A stretch of 16,621 nt of DNA from SOIV01 sp964435925 (GCA_964435925.1 CAYTBG010000067.1:1-16621), one strand, 5' to 3'; shown: positions 1-9,881, counted from the stretch's first letter. The notes: generated from the letters alone by a model not told the origin. Numbers and translations: made by a program.

Positions 1-54
1 GAGCCGAGAAAGAGCAGGTTTTGAAGTGAGAGATATTCAGTCCTCTCACTATGG
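1..54. repeat. Terminal direct repeat, left copy (assembly overlap)
   Basis: Bases 1-54 are identical to bases 16568-16621 and encode the same rpoB residues (end of the rifampicin region). The length and position are what a de Bruijn assembler leaves when it cuts a closed loop at an arbitrary point. It is not a biological repeat: the rpoB reading frame is continuous through a single copy. Confidence 0.95.
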
Positions 55-2503
55 CCGGATCTGTCCCATTGAAACACCAGAGGGACCCAATATTGGTCTG
101 ATTTCTTCTTTGAGTTGTTATGCTCGGGTGAATGATTTTGGTTTTGTCGAAACTCCTTACCGAAAAGTCAAAAACGGGAGGATAATAGACTATGTGAAAA
201 TTCTTCATCCTGGAGTGAGTTCTCATAAAGTCGGAGAAATTGTCGAGAAAGACAAGCTTCTAAGAAATATTGGAAAAACAAAAGATGGAAAAAGAAAGCA
301 ATTACCTGTAGTAGAGCCCTGTTGTTTTTATTTGACAGCCTGGGAAGAGGAGCAATACAACATCGCACAAGCCAACGCTCCGGTTGATGAGAAAGGAAAT
401 TTTATCGATGAAAATATAAGTGCAAGACAAGCAGGTAATTTTAAACTTATACCAAGTAAACAAATAGACTATATGGATGTTTCTCCTAAGCAGCTAGTTT
501 CCCTTTCTACTTCTCTGATTCCCTTTTTAGAACATGATGATGCTAACCGTGCTCTTATGGGATCAAACATGCAGAGACAGGCTGTTCCTCTCCTTAGGCC
601 AGAGGCGCCTTTTGTTGGCACGGGGATGGAACATCTTGTAGCTAAGGGATCAAAAGATGTCATCATCTGTAAGCGGACGGGAGTTGTTGAGTTTGTTGAT
701 GCGGAAAGGATTTTGGTTCGTGTAGATGAAAAGGAAGAAGCTAAGGAATACGACTTGGGAACAGACCTTTATCTCCTAATAAAATTTTTAAGAACAAACC
801 AGAATACCTGCGTTAATCATCGACCTGTTATCAGAAAAGGAGATAGAGTCATTAAAGGTCAAATCCTTGCGGATAGTTCCTGTACAGATATGGGCGAATT
901 AGCCCTTGGTCGCAATGTTTTATGCGCGTTTATGCCTTGGAGAGGCTATAACTTTGAAGATGCCATCATTGTCAGTGAGAAATTAATTAAAGAAGATATC
1001 TTCACTTCTGTTCATATTGTCGAGGAGACAATAGAAGCCCGGGATACGAAATTGGGTCCAGAAGAAATAACTCGTGATATTCCAAATGTTCCCGAAGAGC
1101 TTCTTAGTAATTTAAATGAAAATGGAATAGTGAGGACAGGAGCTCTCGTAAAATCTGGAGATATATTAGTCGGGAAAGTTGCGCCTAAAGGAGAAACCCA
1201 GTTATCTCCCGAAGAAAAGCTTCTTAAAGCAATATTTGGAGAGAAAGCTCTAGATGTCAAAGATGCTTCGCTTTATTGTTCCCCAGGGATAGAAGGCACA
1301 GTCATCGATGTGAGGATTTTTTCTCGACGGGGCACTGAGAAAGGAGTTCGGGCTAAAGCGATCGAAAAAGAAGAAGTGGCCAAAATGAGGAGAAACTCAG
1401 ATGATGAAATAAGTATTCTCGAAGGAGAAAGATTAAGGAAGATAAAGGCTGTCATCAAGGGAGAAAAGATTGAGAAGGATCTGGCGGTTGGGGACTTTGT
1501 CTTAAAAAAGGGAGAGAAATTAGACGAAAAAATATTGAATAAACTGGAACCCGAGGTCATTTCTAAATTGAAACTCACAGGGAATCCAAACCGAGATAAA
1601 AAAATAAGGGATATTGAAAAAAAGGTTAAGCGCCAGATTGAAGCTCTCAGATCCATATTTAAAGAAAAAGTTGATAGCCTCAAAAAGGGCGATGAGTTAG
1701 CTCCGGGAGTGATTCAAGCTATTAAAGTCTATGTAGCAATGAAAAGAAAGCTTTCTGTTGGGGATAAAGTTTCCGGTCGCCACGGAAACAAAGGGATCAT
1801 TGCCAAAATAGTACCTGAAGAAGATATGCCTCGCCTGCCCGATGGAACTCCGGTAGAAATTGTCTTAAATCCCCTGGGAGTGCCATCGAGAATGAATGTT
1901 GGACAGATATTAGAAGCTCATCTGGGTTGGGCCGCTAAAGAGCTTGGCCTTTGGATTTCCACACCGGTATTTGATGGAATTTCAGAGCAGGAAATAAAAA
2001 GCCTTCTCGAAAAAGCATCTCTGCCCAAATCAGGAAAGGCTCCCCTTTATGATGGTATAACAGGTGAATTGTTAGACAATGAGGTAACCATAGGTTACAT
2101 CTACATCATGAAGCTCTATCATCTTGTTGACGACAAAATTCATGCCCGATCCACTGGCCCATATTCTCTGATTACCCAACAGCCTTTAGGAGGTAAAGCT
2201 CAATTCGGCGGGCAGCGTTTTGGAGAGATGGAAGTGTGGGCTTTGGAAGCTTATGGGGCGGCTTTCACACTTCAGGAACTTTTAACAGCTAAGTCAGATG
2301 ATGTGGAAGGAAGAGCCAAGATATACGAAGCTATAGTCAAAGGAGATCTGGACTTTACTCCAGGGCTTCCTGAATCGGTGAACGTTCTCATTCGAGAGCT
2401 GCAGAGCCTCTGTCTAAATGTGGAATTGGAGAAAGAAGAGGGAAAAGAAGAGGTGTTGCCCTGGGGAATAGACGTTCCCCAAATCCTAAAAGGAGATGAA
2501 TAA
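2..2503 (+). CDS. rpoB: RNA polymerase beta subunit, C-terminal 833 residues (5' part is at the window end)
   Basis: This is the C-terminal part of the beta subunit, which forms half of the RNA polymerase active-site cleft. The frame is open from base 2 with no start codon; base 1 is the third base of a Leu codon whose first two bases are at 16566-16567. Joined to 14784-16621 it gives about 1,428 residues and starts at residue 596. Visible family landmarks are the end of the rifampicin region (RERAGFEVRD), PIETPEGPNIGLI, the active-site stretch around GDKVSGRHGNKGI (about 1762-1800), and the C-terminal clamp anchor containing GGKAQFGGQRFGEMEVWALE (about 2190-2250). Residues encoded at about 1360-1690 form a charged helical insertion like the one in proteobacterial beta. 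The stop TAA shares one base with the rpoC start (TAATG), which suggests translational coupling. Identity is certain; only the split is unusual. Confidence 0.98.
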   Translation, partial: SRERAGFEVRDIQSSHYGRICPIETPEGPNIGLISSLSCYARVNDFGFVETPYRKVKNGRIIDYVKILHPGVSSHKVGEIVEKDKLLRNIGKTKDGKRKQLPVVEPCCFYLTAWEEEQYNIAQANAPVDEKGNFIDENISARQAGNFKLIPSKQIDYMDVSPKQLVSLSTSLIPFLEHDDANRALMGSNMQRQAVPLLRPEAPFVGTGMEHLVAKGSKDVIICKRTGVVEFVDAERILVRVDEKEEAKEYDLGTDLYLLIKFLRTNQNTCVNHRPVIRKGDRVIKGQILADSSCTDMGELALGRNVLCAFMPWRGYNFEDAIIVSEKLIKEDIFTSVHIVEETIEARDTKLGPEEITRDIPNVPEELLSNLNENGIVRTGALVKSGDILVGKVAPKGETQLSPEEKLLKAIFGEKALDVKDASLYCSPGIEGTVIDVRIFSRRGTEKGVRAKAIEKEEVAKMRRNSDDEISILEGERLRKIKAVIKGEKIEKDLAVGDFVLKKGEKLDEKILNKLEPEVISKLKLTGNPNRDKKIRDIEKKVKRQIEALRSIFKEKVDSLKKGDELAPGVIQAIKVYVAMKRKLSVGDKVSGRHGNKGIIAKIVPEEDMPRLPDGTPVEIVLNPLGVPSRMNVGQILEAHLGWAAKELGLWISTPVFDGISEQEIKSLLEKASLPKSGKAPLYDGITGELLDNEVTIGYIYIMKLYHLVDDKIHARSTGPYSLITQQPLGGKAQFGGQRFGEMEVWALEAYGAAFTLQELLTAKSDDVEGRAKIYEAIVKGDLDFTPGLPESVNVLIRELQSLCLNVELEKEEGKEEVLPWGIDVPQILKGDE

Positions 2504-5500
2504 TGGATGCCAGGCAGTCTATTGGAGGAAAACCCAGAGTCGATTTTGACCGAGTCAGAATCAGTATCGCCTCTCCCGAAAAAATAAAAAGCTGGTCGTG
2601 GGGAGAGGTGACCAAGCCTGAGACAATCAATTACAGGACGTTCAAGCCAGAGAAGGACGGACTTTTTTGTGCAAAGATTTTTGGCCCTATAAATGATTAC
2701 GAATGCCTCTGCGGAAAATACAAGAGGATGAAATACAGAGGTATTATTTGCGAGAGATGCGGAGTGGAGGTCACCAAATCAAAAGTTCGTCGAGAGCGCA
2801 TGGGCAATATTCAATTGGCTTCTCCAGTGGCCCATATCTGGTTTTTCAAAGGGACACCATCCCGAATCGGTCTTGTGTTAGACCTTTCCATTAAAGATTT
2901 AGAGAAGGTCCTTTACTTTGAATCCCATATTGTGATTGATCCAGGAGACACTCCCCTCAAAGAAAAGCAACTTCTTACTGAAGAGGAATATAAAGAAGCC
3001 AAGGAGAAATACGGAGATGACTTCAAGGTTTCCCTTGGAGCTGAAGCTGTTAAAGAGCTTCTTAATAGAATAAATATCAACAAAGAAGCCGAGCAATTAA
3101 GGGAGCTTATGAAAAAAGATGCTTCCCAACAGCGAAAGCTTCGATATGCAAAAAGATTAAGAGTTTTTAAGGCTCTCAAAATGTCAGGTAACCGTCCTGA
3201 ATGGATGATTCTGGATATCATTCCTGTCATCCCTCCTGATCTGAGGCCTTTAGTCCGGCTGGATGGGGGGCGTTTTGCCACCTCTGATTTGAATGACCTT
3301 TACAGAAGGGTCATAAATCGAAACAACCGGTTGAAAAAACTGATCGAACTAAAAGCACCAGAACTTATCATTCGGAACGAAAAGAGAATGCTTCAAGAGG
3401 CTGTTGATGCACTCTTTGATAATGGAAAGAGAGGCAGAGTCCATCTTGGAGCCAATCGGAGGCCCCTAAAATCTTTAAGCGAAGCCCTGAGAGGAAAGCA
3501 GGGAAGATTTCGCCAGAACCTTCTTGGGAAGCGAGTCGATTATTCGGGAAGATCTGTTATCGTTGTTGGGCCAGAACTCAAGTTGAATCAGTGTGGATTG
3601 CCCAAAAAGATGGCGCTGGAATTATTTAAACCTTTCATTTTTCATAAGTTAGAGAAAGAAGGATTGGTTCCAAGCGTAAAGGTTGCTAGAGAATGGCATG
3701 AGCAAGAAAAGCCTGAGGTATGGGACTATCTGGAAGAGGTAGTTAAAGAGCATCCTATTCTGTTGAATCGAGCACCCACTCTTCATCGCTTGGGAATCCA
3801 GGCGTTTGAACCAATTTTAATCGAAGGAAAAGCTATCCAGATTCATCCTTTAGTCTGTGCTGCATTTAATGCTGATTTTGATGGAGATCAGATGGCTGTT
3901 CACATCCCTCTTTCCGTTGAGGCCCAGATTGAGGCTCAAACATTGATGCTTTCCACACAAAATATTCTCTCTCCAGCTCACGGTAGACCTCTTGCCATCC
4001 CTAGTCAGGATATGGTTTTAGGCTGTTATTATCTGACCTTAGAAAAAAAGGAAGTGAAGGGAGAAGGACGTATTTTCGCTTCTGAAGATGATGTTTTATT
4101 AGCCCTTGAAAATAAAAACGTTAACCTTCATGCACGAATAAAGTTGCGCTTTAGTGGCTCCTTCATGAATTTATCAACTTATTATGATGATCAGGCAGTT
4201 ATGGTTTGTCCTATCACTGAAATGCGTAATGAACTTATCGAGACAACTCCTGGAAGGATAATATTCAACAGTATTCTTCCCAGGGAAATCCCTTTTATTA
4301 ACGGCATGCTAAAAAAGAAAGGGCTGGAGAGCTTAATTTTTTACGCCTATTTGAAGGAGGGCCTTGAACCTGCCGTTGATATGTTGGACAAGATTAAGGA
4401 ATTAGGTTTTAATCATGCGACATTTGCAGGCTTTTCTCTGGGGATAGATGATTTTATCATTCCACGAGAAAAACCTGAATTAGTAGAAAAAGCAGAGAAG
4501 GAAGTCCAAAAGATCGAGAATCTGTATCGAGAAGGCACAATTTCAGCTGGAGAAAGGTTTAATCGGGCCGTAGAAATATGGGGCGGTGTTACGGACAAAG
4601 TATCCAATGCGATGATTGAGAAAATGCGAAAGGTAAGCTTTGAAGGGAAGGATTTGAATTCTCTGTTTGTCATGGCTGATTCTGGGTCAAGGGGAAACAA
4701 ACAACAGATTCGACAGCTCGCTGGGATGAGAGGTTTGATGAGTAAACCCTCAGGTGAGATTATCGAAACTCCGATTGTTTCAAATTTGCGAGAGGGGCTG
4801 AACGTTCTGCAGTATTTTATCTCTACTCATGGAGCGCGTAAGGGTTTGGCTGATACAGCTTTGAAGACTGCGAATTCTGGTTATCTAACCCGAAAACTGG
4901 TGGATGTTTCCCAGGAAGTTATTATTGATGAGCATGATTGCGGCACTCTGAAAGGGATAAATGTCGCCGCCATTGTCGAGAATGGAGAACTTATTGAGCC
5001 TTTTGTGGATAGAATCGTTGGCAGAATCTCTTTAGAGAGAGTTCTGCATCCTGATACAAATGAGAAAATTGTAGATATGAATGAAGAGATTACCGAGGAG
5101 ATTGCGCAGAAGTTTCAGGAGCTGGGTATTGAAAAAGTGAAAATCCGCTCTCTCCTGACCTGTGAATCTAAGAAAGGAGTGTGCAGGCTTTGCTATGGTC
5201 GCAACATGTCAACCGGTTCACTTGTTGAGCTCGGAGAGGCAGCAGGGATTATTGCTGCTCAATCTATCGGAGAGCCAGGCACCCAGCTGACAATGAGAAC
5301 ATTTCATATTGGTGGAATTGCGATGAGAGGGGCGGAGAGGTCCAAACTTGAAGCAAAAAATGATGGGATTATCAGATTTAACAACCTTAAATCCGTAATT
5401 AATAAGGAAGAGTCTTTAGTCGTTGTAAACAGAAACGCAAACATAGCCATCCTTGACCATCGGGGAAGAGAGATTGAGCATTATCAGGTTCCCTACGGTG

Positions 5501-6660
5501 CTAGGATATTAGTTAATGATGGAGAAGAGGTGAAGGCCCGGCAAGAGTTTGCTGAGTGGGACCCGTTTAACACGTTCATCCTGACTGAGGACACAGGAGT
5601 TGTGCGCTTCCATGATGTAGCTCTTGGAGTTACCATGGAAGAGATACAGGATGAGTTTACAGGGTTGGTCAGCCGGGTTATTACTGAGCCGAAAGATGAA
5701 AAAATGCAGCCTCGGATCGAAATCATTGCTGCCAGAAAGAGAGATGAAAAAAATAGACCTGTAGTGCTTAAAAAATACTTCCTTCCTTCTGGAGCAAATC
5801 TGGAGGTTAAGGACGAGGATAAAATATATGCGGGAGAGGTTCTGGCAAAGATACCGCGAGAAGTAGCTCGAACCAAGGATATTACTGGAGGTTTGCCTCG
5901 AGCAGAGGAGCTTTTTGAAGCCCGGAAGCCTAAGCACCCTGCAGTTATTTCCGAAATAGATGGAATTGTGGAATATCGGGGTCTTGTTAGAGGCCAAAGG
6001 AAACTGATCGTTAAGAATGAGCGAGTTGGAGAAAAGGAATACTTCATTCCAAAGGGAGCTCATTTGAGCGGGGGTGAGGGAGAAAAGATTAAAGCAGGAA
6101 CTCCCTTGATGGATGGTTCTGTGAATCCGCATGATATCTTGAAAGTCCTTGGAGAAAAGGAATTGGCGGAATATCTTGTGCGAGAGATTCAGGCAGTTTA
6201 CAGGCTCCAAGGAGTGTCCATCAATGATAAGCATATTGAAATCATCATCCGTCAGATGCTGCGGTGGGTAAAGGTTGAGGAATTCGGAGATACAGAGTTT
6301 TTAGTCGACGAGCAAGTAGATAAATTTATTTTTCAGGAAGAGAACGAAAAAGTCACTAAAAAGGGCAAAAAGCCAGCAAAAGCAAGGCCTCTCCTTCTGG
6401 GAATTACCAAAAGTGCATTGAGCACAGAAAGTTTCATATCCGCTGCTTCCTTTCAAGAGACAACTCGAGTGCTCACAGAGGCAAGCCTTTATGGTAAAGT
6501 GGACCATCTGAGGCGATTAAAAGAGAATATAATAATGGGAAGGCTTATCCCAGCTGGAACAGGTTATAAATTTTATCGAAATGTGGAATTGAAGGCGGGA
6601 AAAGAAGAGGAAGTTGAGAAAGAAATAGACCTTCAAATTCAGAGTAAGATTTTGACGTAA
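2503..6660 (+). CDS. rpoC: RNA polymerase beta' subunit
   Basis: This 1,385-residue protein is the largest catalytic subunit of RNA polymerase and is complete. The N-terminal zinc site is C68, C70, C83 and C86. The catalytic Mg-binding motif NADFDGD is at residues 456-462. The second zinc site is C813, C887, C894 and C897. The bridge-helix/trigger-loop region, with GEAAGIIAAQSIGEPGTQLT, follows at about residues 912-931. The C-terminal end carries the expected GKVDHLRRLKENIIMGRLIPAGT block. Length is normal for a beta' with a moderate insertion. The ATG overlaps the last base of the rpoB stop, with an AAAGGAGAT ribosome site at 2488-2496, so the two large subunits are probably translated together. 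No clear terminator hairpin follows; the next element is a promoter for rpsL. Confidence 0.99.
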   Translation: MDARQSIGGKPRVDFDRVRISIASPEKIKSWSWGEVTKPETINYRTFKPEKDGLFCAKIFGPINDYECLCGKYKRMKYRGIICERCGVEVTKSKVRRERMGNIQLASPVAHIWFFKGTPSRIGLVLDLSIKDLEKVLYFESHIVIDPGDTPLKEKQLLTEEEYKEAKEKYGDDFKVSLGAEAVKELLNRININKEAEQLRELMKKDASQQRKLRYAKRLRVFKALKMSGNRPEWMILDIIPVIPPDLRPLVRLDGGRFATSDLNDLYRRVINRNNRLKKLIELKAPELIIRNEKRMLQEAVDALFDNGKRGRVHLGANRRPLKSLSEALRGKQGRFRQNLLGKRVDYSGRSVIVVGPELKLNQCGLPKKMALELFKPFIFHKLEKEGLVPSVKVAREWHEQEKPEVWDYLEEVVKEHPILLNRAPTLHRLGIQAFEPILIEGKAIQIHPLVCAAFNADFDGDQMAVHIPLSVEAQIEAQTLMLSTQNILSPAHGRPLAIPSQDMVLGCYYLTLEKKEVKGEGRIFASEDDVLLALENKNVNLHARIKLRFSGSFMNLSTYYDDQAVMVCPITEMRNELIETTPGRIIFNSILPREIPFINGMLKKKGLESLIFYAYLKEGLEPAVDMLDKIKELGFNHATFAGFSLGIDDFIIPREKPELVEKAEKEVQKIENLYREGTISAGERFNRAVEIWGGVTDKVSNAMIEKMRKVSFEGKDLNSLFVMADSGSRGNKQQIRQLAGMRGLMSKPSGEIIETPIVSNLREGLNVLQYFISTHGARKGLADTALKTANSGYLTRKLVDVSQEVIIDEHDCGTLKGINVAAIVENGELIEPFVDRIVGRISLERVLHPDTNEKIVDMNEEITEEIAQKFQELGIEKVKIRSLLTCESKKGVCRLCYGRNMSTGSLVELGEAAGIIAAQSIGEPGTQLTMRTFHIGGIAMRGAERSKLEAKNDGIIRFNNLKSVINKEESLVVVNRNANIAILDHRGREIEHYQVPYGARILVNDGEEVKARQEFAEWDPFNTFILTEDTGVVRFHDVALGVTMEEIQDEFTGLVSRVITEPKDEKMQPRIEIIAARKRDEKNRPVVLKKYFLPSGANLEVKDEDKIYAGEVLAKIPREVARTKDITGGLPRAEELFEARKPKHPAVISEIDGIVEYRGLVRGQRKLIVKNERVGEKEYFIPKGAHLSGGEGEKIKAGTPLMDGSVNPHDILKVLGEKELAEYLVREIQAVYRLQGVSINDKHIEIIIRQMLRWVKVEEFGDTEFLVDEQVDKFIFQEENEKVTKKGKKPAKARPLLLGITKSALSTESFISAASFQETTRVLTEASLYGKVDHLRRLKENIIMGRLIPAGTGYKFYRNVELKAGKEEEVEKEIDLQIQSKILT

Positions 6661-6674
6661 CTGTCTCAAAAACC

Positions 6675-6703
6675 TTGACATAGCAACCTGTTTCTGCTAT
6701 TAT
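6675..6703 (+). promoter_or_regulatory. Near-consensus sigma-70-type promoter for the rpsL-rpsG-fusA(-tuf) operon
   Basis: TTGACA at 6675-6680 is a perfect -35 box. TATTAT at 6698-6703 is a five-of-six -10 box, and the spacer is exactly 17 bp. Transcription would start near 6710, giving a leader of about 65 nt before the rpsL start. The promoter begins only 15 bp after the rpoC stop, so the str genes can be transcribed independently of, or in addition to, read-through from rpoBC. Box quality and position make this the best promoter candidate in the window. No start site has been measured. Confidence 0.8.
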
Positions 6704-6737
6704 CGCCAAGTTCGTTCTGAGGGATTTTTTTCTTTAG

Positions 6738-6758
6738 AATGAGCAAAATTAACTCATT
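6738..6758 (+). other. Small inverted repeat in the rpsL leader
   Basis: AATGAG (6738-6743) and CTCATT (6753-6758) are perfect reverse complements around a 9-nt A/T-rich loop. They lie between the promoter and the rpsL ribosome site at 6762-6767. The stem is only six base pairs and could be chance. If real, it would sit where a leader structure could modulate S12 translation. Confidence 0.25.
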
Positions 6759-6775
6759 ATAGAGGAGCAAGTTTA

Positions 6776-7162
6776 TTGCCAACTGCTAATCAATTGATAA
6801 GAAAAGGCAGGACGCCAAAAAAATATAAAAGTAAATCTCCAGCTTTAGAGAGGTGTCCTCAAAAGAGAGGTGTGTGTACTCGAGTTTTTACCACAACGCC
6901 AAAAAAGCCTAATTCAGCTATGAGAAAAGTGGCTCGAATTAGACTAACCAATAATATAGAGGTAACAGGTTATATTCCAGGAATAGGCCATAATCTTCAA
7001 GAACATTCTATCGTTATCATACGAGGAGGACGAGTTAAAGATTTACCTGGAGTCCGCTATCATGTGATTCGTGGACCTCTGGATTGTGAAGGAGTGGAGG
7101 ACCGGATGAAAGGAAGGTCCAAATACGGAAGTAAAAGGCCTAAAGAAAAGAAGGTTTCTTAA
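6776..7162 (+). CDS. rpsL: Small-subunit ribosomal protein S12 (uS12)
   Basis: S12 lines the decoding centre of the 30S subunit and helps control codon-anticodon accuracy. The 128-residue protein shows the family blocks CPQKRGVCTRV, TTTPKKPNSAMRKV and GGRVKDLPGVRYH. K43 and K88, the positions altered in classic streptomycin-resistant mutants, are both Lys, so the protein looks wild type there. D89, the usual site of beta-methylthiolation, is present. The start is TTG at 6776: it gives the normal N-terminus (PTANQLIRKGR), is preceded by GAGGAG 8 nt upstream, and no in-frame ATG fits. It is the first gene of the str operon, followed 14 nt later by rpsG. TTG for such a highly expressed gene is uncommon. 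Confidence 0.97.
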   Translation: MPTANQLIRKGRTPKKYKSKSPALERCPQKRGVCTRVFTTTPKKPNSAMRKVARIRLTNNIEVTGYIPGIGHNLQEHSIVIIRGGRVKDLPGVRYHVIRGPLDCEGVEDRMKGRSKYGSKRPKEKKVS

Positions 7163-7176
7163 TAAAGGAGTCAGGC

Positions 7177-7647
7177 ATGCCCCGAAGAGGTACGGTAAAG
7201 AAGAGAAAACCTCAGCCAGACCATTTTTATAACAGTACTATTATCTCCATATTCGTGAATAATATACTAAAGAAAGGAAAAAAGAATACAGCTCAAAAAA
7301 TAGTATATACAGCCATGGAGAGAGTAAAGCAGAAGGCCAAGGAAGATCCCCTTAAAATGTTCGAGAAAGCTGTGGAGAATGTGAGGCCCATGCTTGAGAC
7401 AAAGTCCAGAAGAGTAGGAGGAGCGACTTATCAAGTTCCGATAGAAGTGGCTTCAAACCGATCCACCTCTCTGGCGGTAAGATGGTTGATCAGGTATGCA
7501 CGAGGTAGGGCGGGGAAGAGCATGGAAGAAAAGCTTTCAGCTGAAATCATGGATGCCGTGAACAATCGGGGTGGAGCCGTTAAGAAAAAAGAAGATATCC
7601 ATAAAATGGCTGAATCAAACAGAGCTTTTGCTCATTATAGATGGTAG
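7177..7647 (+). CDS. rpsG: Small-subunit ribosomal protein S7 (uS7)
   Basis: S7 is the primary assembly protein of the 30S head; it binds the 3' major domain of 16S rRNA and contacts the E-site tRNA. The 156-residue product is full length. It begins MPRRG and carries the conserved blocks KSRRVGGATYQVPIEV and the C-terminal ESNRAFAHYRW. ATG 7177 follows an AAAGGAGT ribosome site at 7164-7171. It is second in the str operon, 14 nt after rpsL and 51 nt before fusA. In E. coli S7 represses translation of its own operon through the rpsL-rpsG spacer; the spacer here is very short, so that exact arrangement is unlikely. Confidence 0.98.
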   Translation: MPRRGTVKKRKPQPDHFYNSTIISIFVNNILKKGKKNTAQKIVYTAMERVKQKAKEDPLKMFEKAVENVRPMLETKSRRVGGATYQVPIEVASNRSTSLAVRWLIRYARGRAGKSMEEKLSAEIMDAVNNRGGAVKKKEDIHKMAESNRAFAHYRW

Positions 7648-7698
7648 TCTCCAATATAAAAAAAGAGAATTTACCTAAAATTAAAATGGAGTGTAGAG

Positions 7699-9795
7699 TT
7701 GACACAAAGGTATCCACTCAAAAAGGTCAGGAACATTGGGATCATGGCCCATATAGATGCGGGGAAGACTACTACAACAGAGCGTATCCTTTTCTTTACA
7801 GGCATTACTTACAAAATGGGAGAGGTTGATGAGGGCACGGCTGTTATGGATTGGATGGCTCTTGAGCAGGAACGTGGAATAACTATCACTTCAGCTGCCA
7901 CTACCTGTTATTGGGAAAATCACCGAATCAACATAATTGATACCCCTGGACATGTTGATTTTACGGCCGAAGTCGAGCGTTCACTAAGGGTTCTCGACGG
8001 CGCGATTGTCATCCTTTGCGGAGTGGGAGGAGTAGAACCTCAATCAGAGACGGTGTGGCGTCAAGCTGATAGATACAAGGTGCCTCGGCTTGTTTACATT
8101 AACAAGATGGACAGAGTTGGTGCTGATCCTGAAAAAGCTGTAGAGCAAATGAGGACCAGGATCGCCGCTAATCCCTTAGTCATTCAGATTCCCTTAGGAA
8201 GAGAAGAAAAATTCAGAGGAGTAATTGACATTGTCGAGATGAAAGAAATAGACTGGGGGGATGATTTATTGGGAACAAAATTTGAGGTGAAGAACATTTC
8301 AGATGAATATAAAGATGAGGCCCAAGAAAAAAGGAATGGAATGATAGAGCAGCTTAGTGAAATGGATGATACCCTGATGGAAAAATATTTGGATGGCTCC
8401 GAGATACCGCCCGAAAAGATAAAGCAAGTTATCAGAAAGGCGACAAATTCTCTCCAGTTTGTTCCTGTCATCTTTGGAGCTTCGTTCAAGAATAAAGGCA
8501 TTCACCCCTTATTGGATGCTGTTATTGATTACTTGCCTTCGCCCCTGGATATTCCTCCTATCCAGGGCCATCATCCTCGTACTGATAATGTTGAAACAAG
8601 AAAAGCCTCAGATGACGAGCCTTTTTCAGCTTTAGTGTTTAAAATAGCGAATGATCCTCATATCGGCTCTCTTTCTTTTATTAGAGTGTATTCAGGTAAG
8701 ACAAAGGTAGGTTCTTCCGTATATAATGCGACAAAGGGGGAAGAGGAGCGAATCGCACGCATTTTAGAAATGCACTCTAATAAAAGAAAGGATATAAAAG
8801 AAGTTTATACAGGGGACATAGTTGCCTTGGGCTCTATGAAAAATTTTTCCACCGGGGATAGCCTTTGTTTAAGGAATCATCCCCTTATCCTTGAGCAGAT
8901 AAAATTTCCGGAGCCGGTTATATCAGCTTATATAGAGCCAAAATCAAAAAGAGAACATTCCAAATTAGCTGAATCCCTGGCGAAGCTCAAAAAAGAGGAT
9001 CCCACATTCAAGATCAAGCAGGATTCCATGACTGGACAAACTCTTGTTTACGGAATGGGGGAGCTCCATTTGGAAGTCCTGATGGACCGGATGGAGAGAG
9101 AGTTTGGAGTGAGCGCGAATTTGGGAAGACCTCAAGTTGCCTATAAAGAGACGATTACAGCTCTTTCTGAAGGAGAGGGTAAGTATGTGCGGCAGACAGG
9201 TGGAAGAGGGCAGTATGGACACTGCAAGATTATAGTTGAGCCATTAAGAAGAGGAGTAGGATTCAAATTCGTTGATGATACGAAAAGTGGTGTTATTCCC
9301 AAGGAATTCATTCTTTCTGTAATAAAAGGCATCAAGGAAGCCATGGAAACCGGGGTTATAGCTAGTCTTCCGGTTACCGATGTTAAAGTCACGATAATCG
9401 ATGGTTCTTATCATGAAGTTGATTCTTCATCCATTGCTTTCAAAATTGCTGGTTCTCTAGCTTTTAAAGATGCTATGTCTAAAGCGAATCCTGTTCTTCT
9501 TGAACCCATCATGAACTTGGAAGTTGTTGCTCCAGATGAATACCTGGGAGATATAGTTGGAGGCATCAATGCGCGGCGAGGCAAAATAGAGGAAATGGAG
9601 ATGAGAAAGGGTTCAAGAGTGCTGAAGGCTCTTGTTCCCCTTGAAGAGATGTTTGGATATGCGACAACTCTTAGAACCTTGACTCAGGGAAGAGGAGTGT
9701 TTTCCATGGAGTTTTTTCGATATGATACGATTCCTTCCCCGATTATGGAGGAAATAATCGCCAGGATTGAAGGAAGAATTCCAGCTCATAGGTGA
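7699..9795 (+). CDS. fusA: Elongation factor G
   Basis: EF-G is the GTPase that drives tRNA-mRNA translocation on the ribosome. The 698-residue length is typical. GTPase motifs are G1 AHIDAGKTT (residues 17-25), switch-I ERGITIT (58-64), G3 DTPGH (81-85) and G4 NKMD (135-138). Domain II follows at about residues 310-400, and domain IV contains GGRGQYGH. The C-terminal domain has MFGYATTLRTLTQGRG. The start is TTG at 7699, with GGAG at 7688-7691 seven nt upstream; the ATG at 7686 and GTG at 7691 are out of frame. The sequence resembles the canonical translocase more than a specialised paralogue, and its str-operon position agrees. It ends 100 nt before tuf. Confidence 0.97.
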   Translation: MTQRYPLKKVRNIGIMAHIDAGKTTTTERILFFTGITYKMGEVDEGTAVMDWMALEQERGITITSAATTCYWENHRINIIDTPGHVDFTAEVERSLRVLDGAIVILCGVGGVEPQSETVWRQADRYKVPRLVYINKMDRVGADPEKAVEQMRTRIAANPLVIQIPLGREEKFRGVIDIVEMKEIDWGDDLLGTKFEVKNISDEYKDEAQEKRNGMIEQLSEMDDTLMEKYLDGSEIPPEKIKQVIRKATNSLQFVPVIFGASFKNKGIHPLLDAVIDYLPSPLDIPPIQGHHPRTDNVETRKASDDEPFSALVFKIANDPHIGSLSFIRVYSGKTKVGSSVYNATKGEEERIARILEMHSNKRKDIKEVYTGDIVALGSMKNFSTGDSLCLRNHPLILEQIKFPEPVISAYIEPKSKREHSKLAESLAKLKKEDPTFKIKQDSMTGQTLVYGMGELHLEVLMDRMEREFGVSANLGRPQVAYKETITALSEGEGKYVRQTGGRGQYGHCKIIVEPLRRGVGFKFVDDTKSGVIPKEFILSVIKGIKEAMETGVIASLPVTDVKVTIIDGSYHEVDSSSIAFKIAGSLAFKDAMSKANPVLLEPIMNLEVVAPDEYLGDIVGGINARRGKIEEMEMRKGSRVLKALVPLEEMFGYATTLRTLTQGRGVFSMEFFRYDTIPSPIMEEIIARIEGRIPAHR

Positions 9796-9881
9796 AATAT
9801 TAAATAAATAATAAGAGAAAAATGAACAAAAAATATTATAAAATGCTTGAAAAAGATATTAGGCTGATAAAACCAAAGAAT

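Noticed and set aside
5509..6234. A 241-codon open frame antisense to rpoC.
   Set aside because: It lies wholly inside a conserved beta' coding region, shows no recognisable domain and overlaps another antisense frame; it is a codon-composition shadow.
9834..9871. A separate promoter for tuf (TATTAT at 9834, or TTGAAA at 9847 with a GATAAA).
   Set aside because: The first has no -35 box and the second has a 13-bp spacer; the region is simply A/T-rich.
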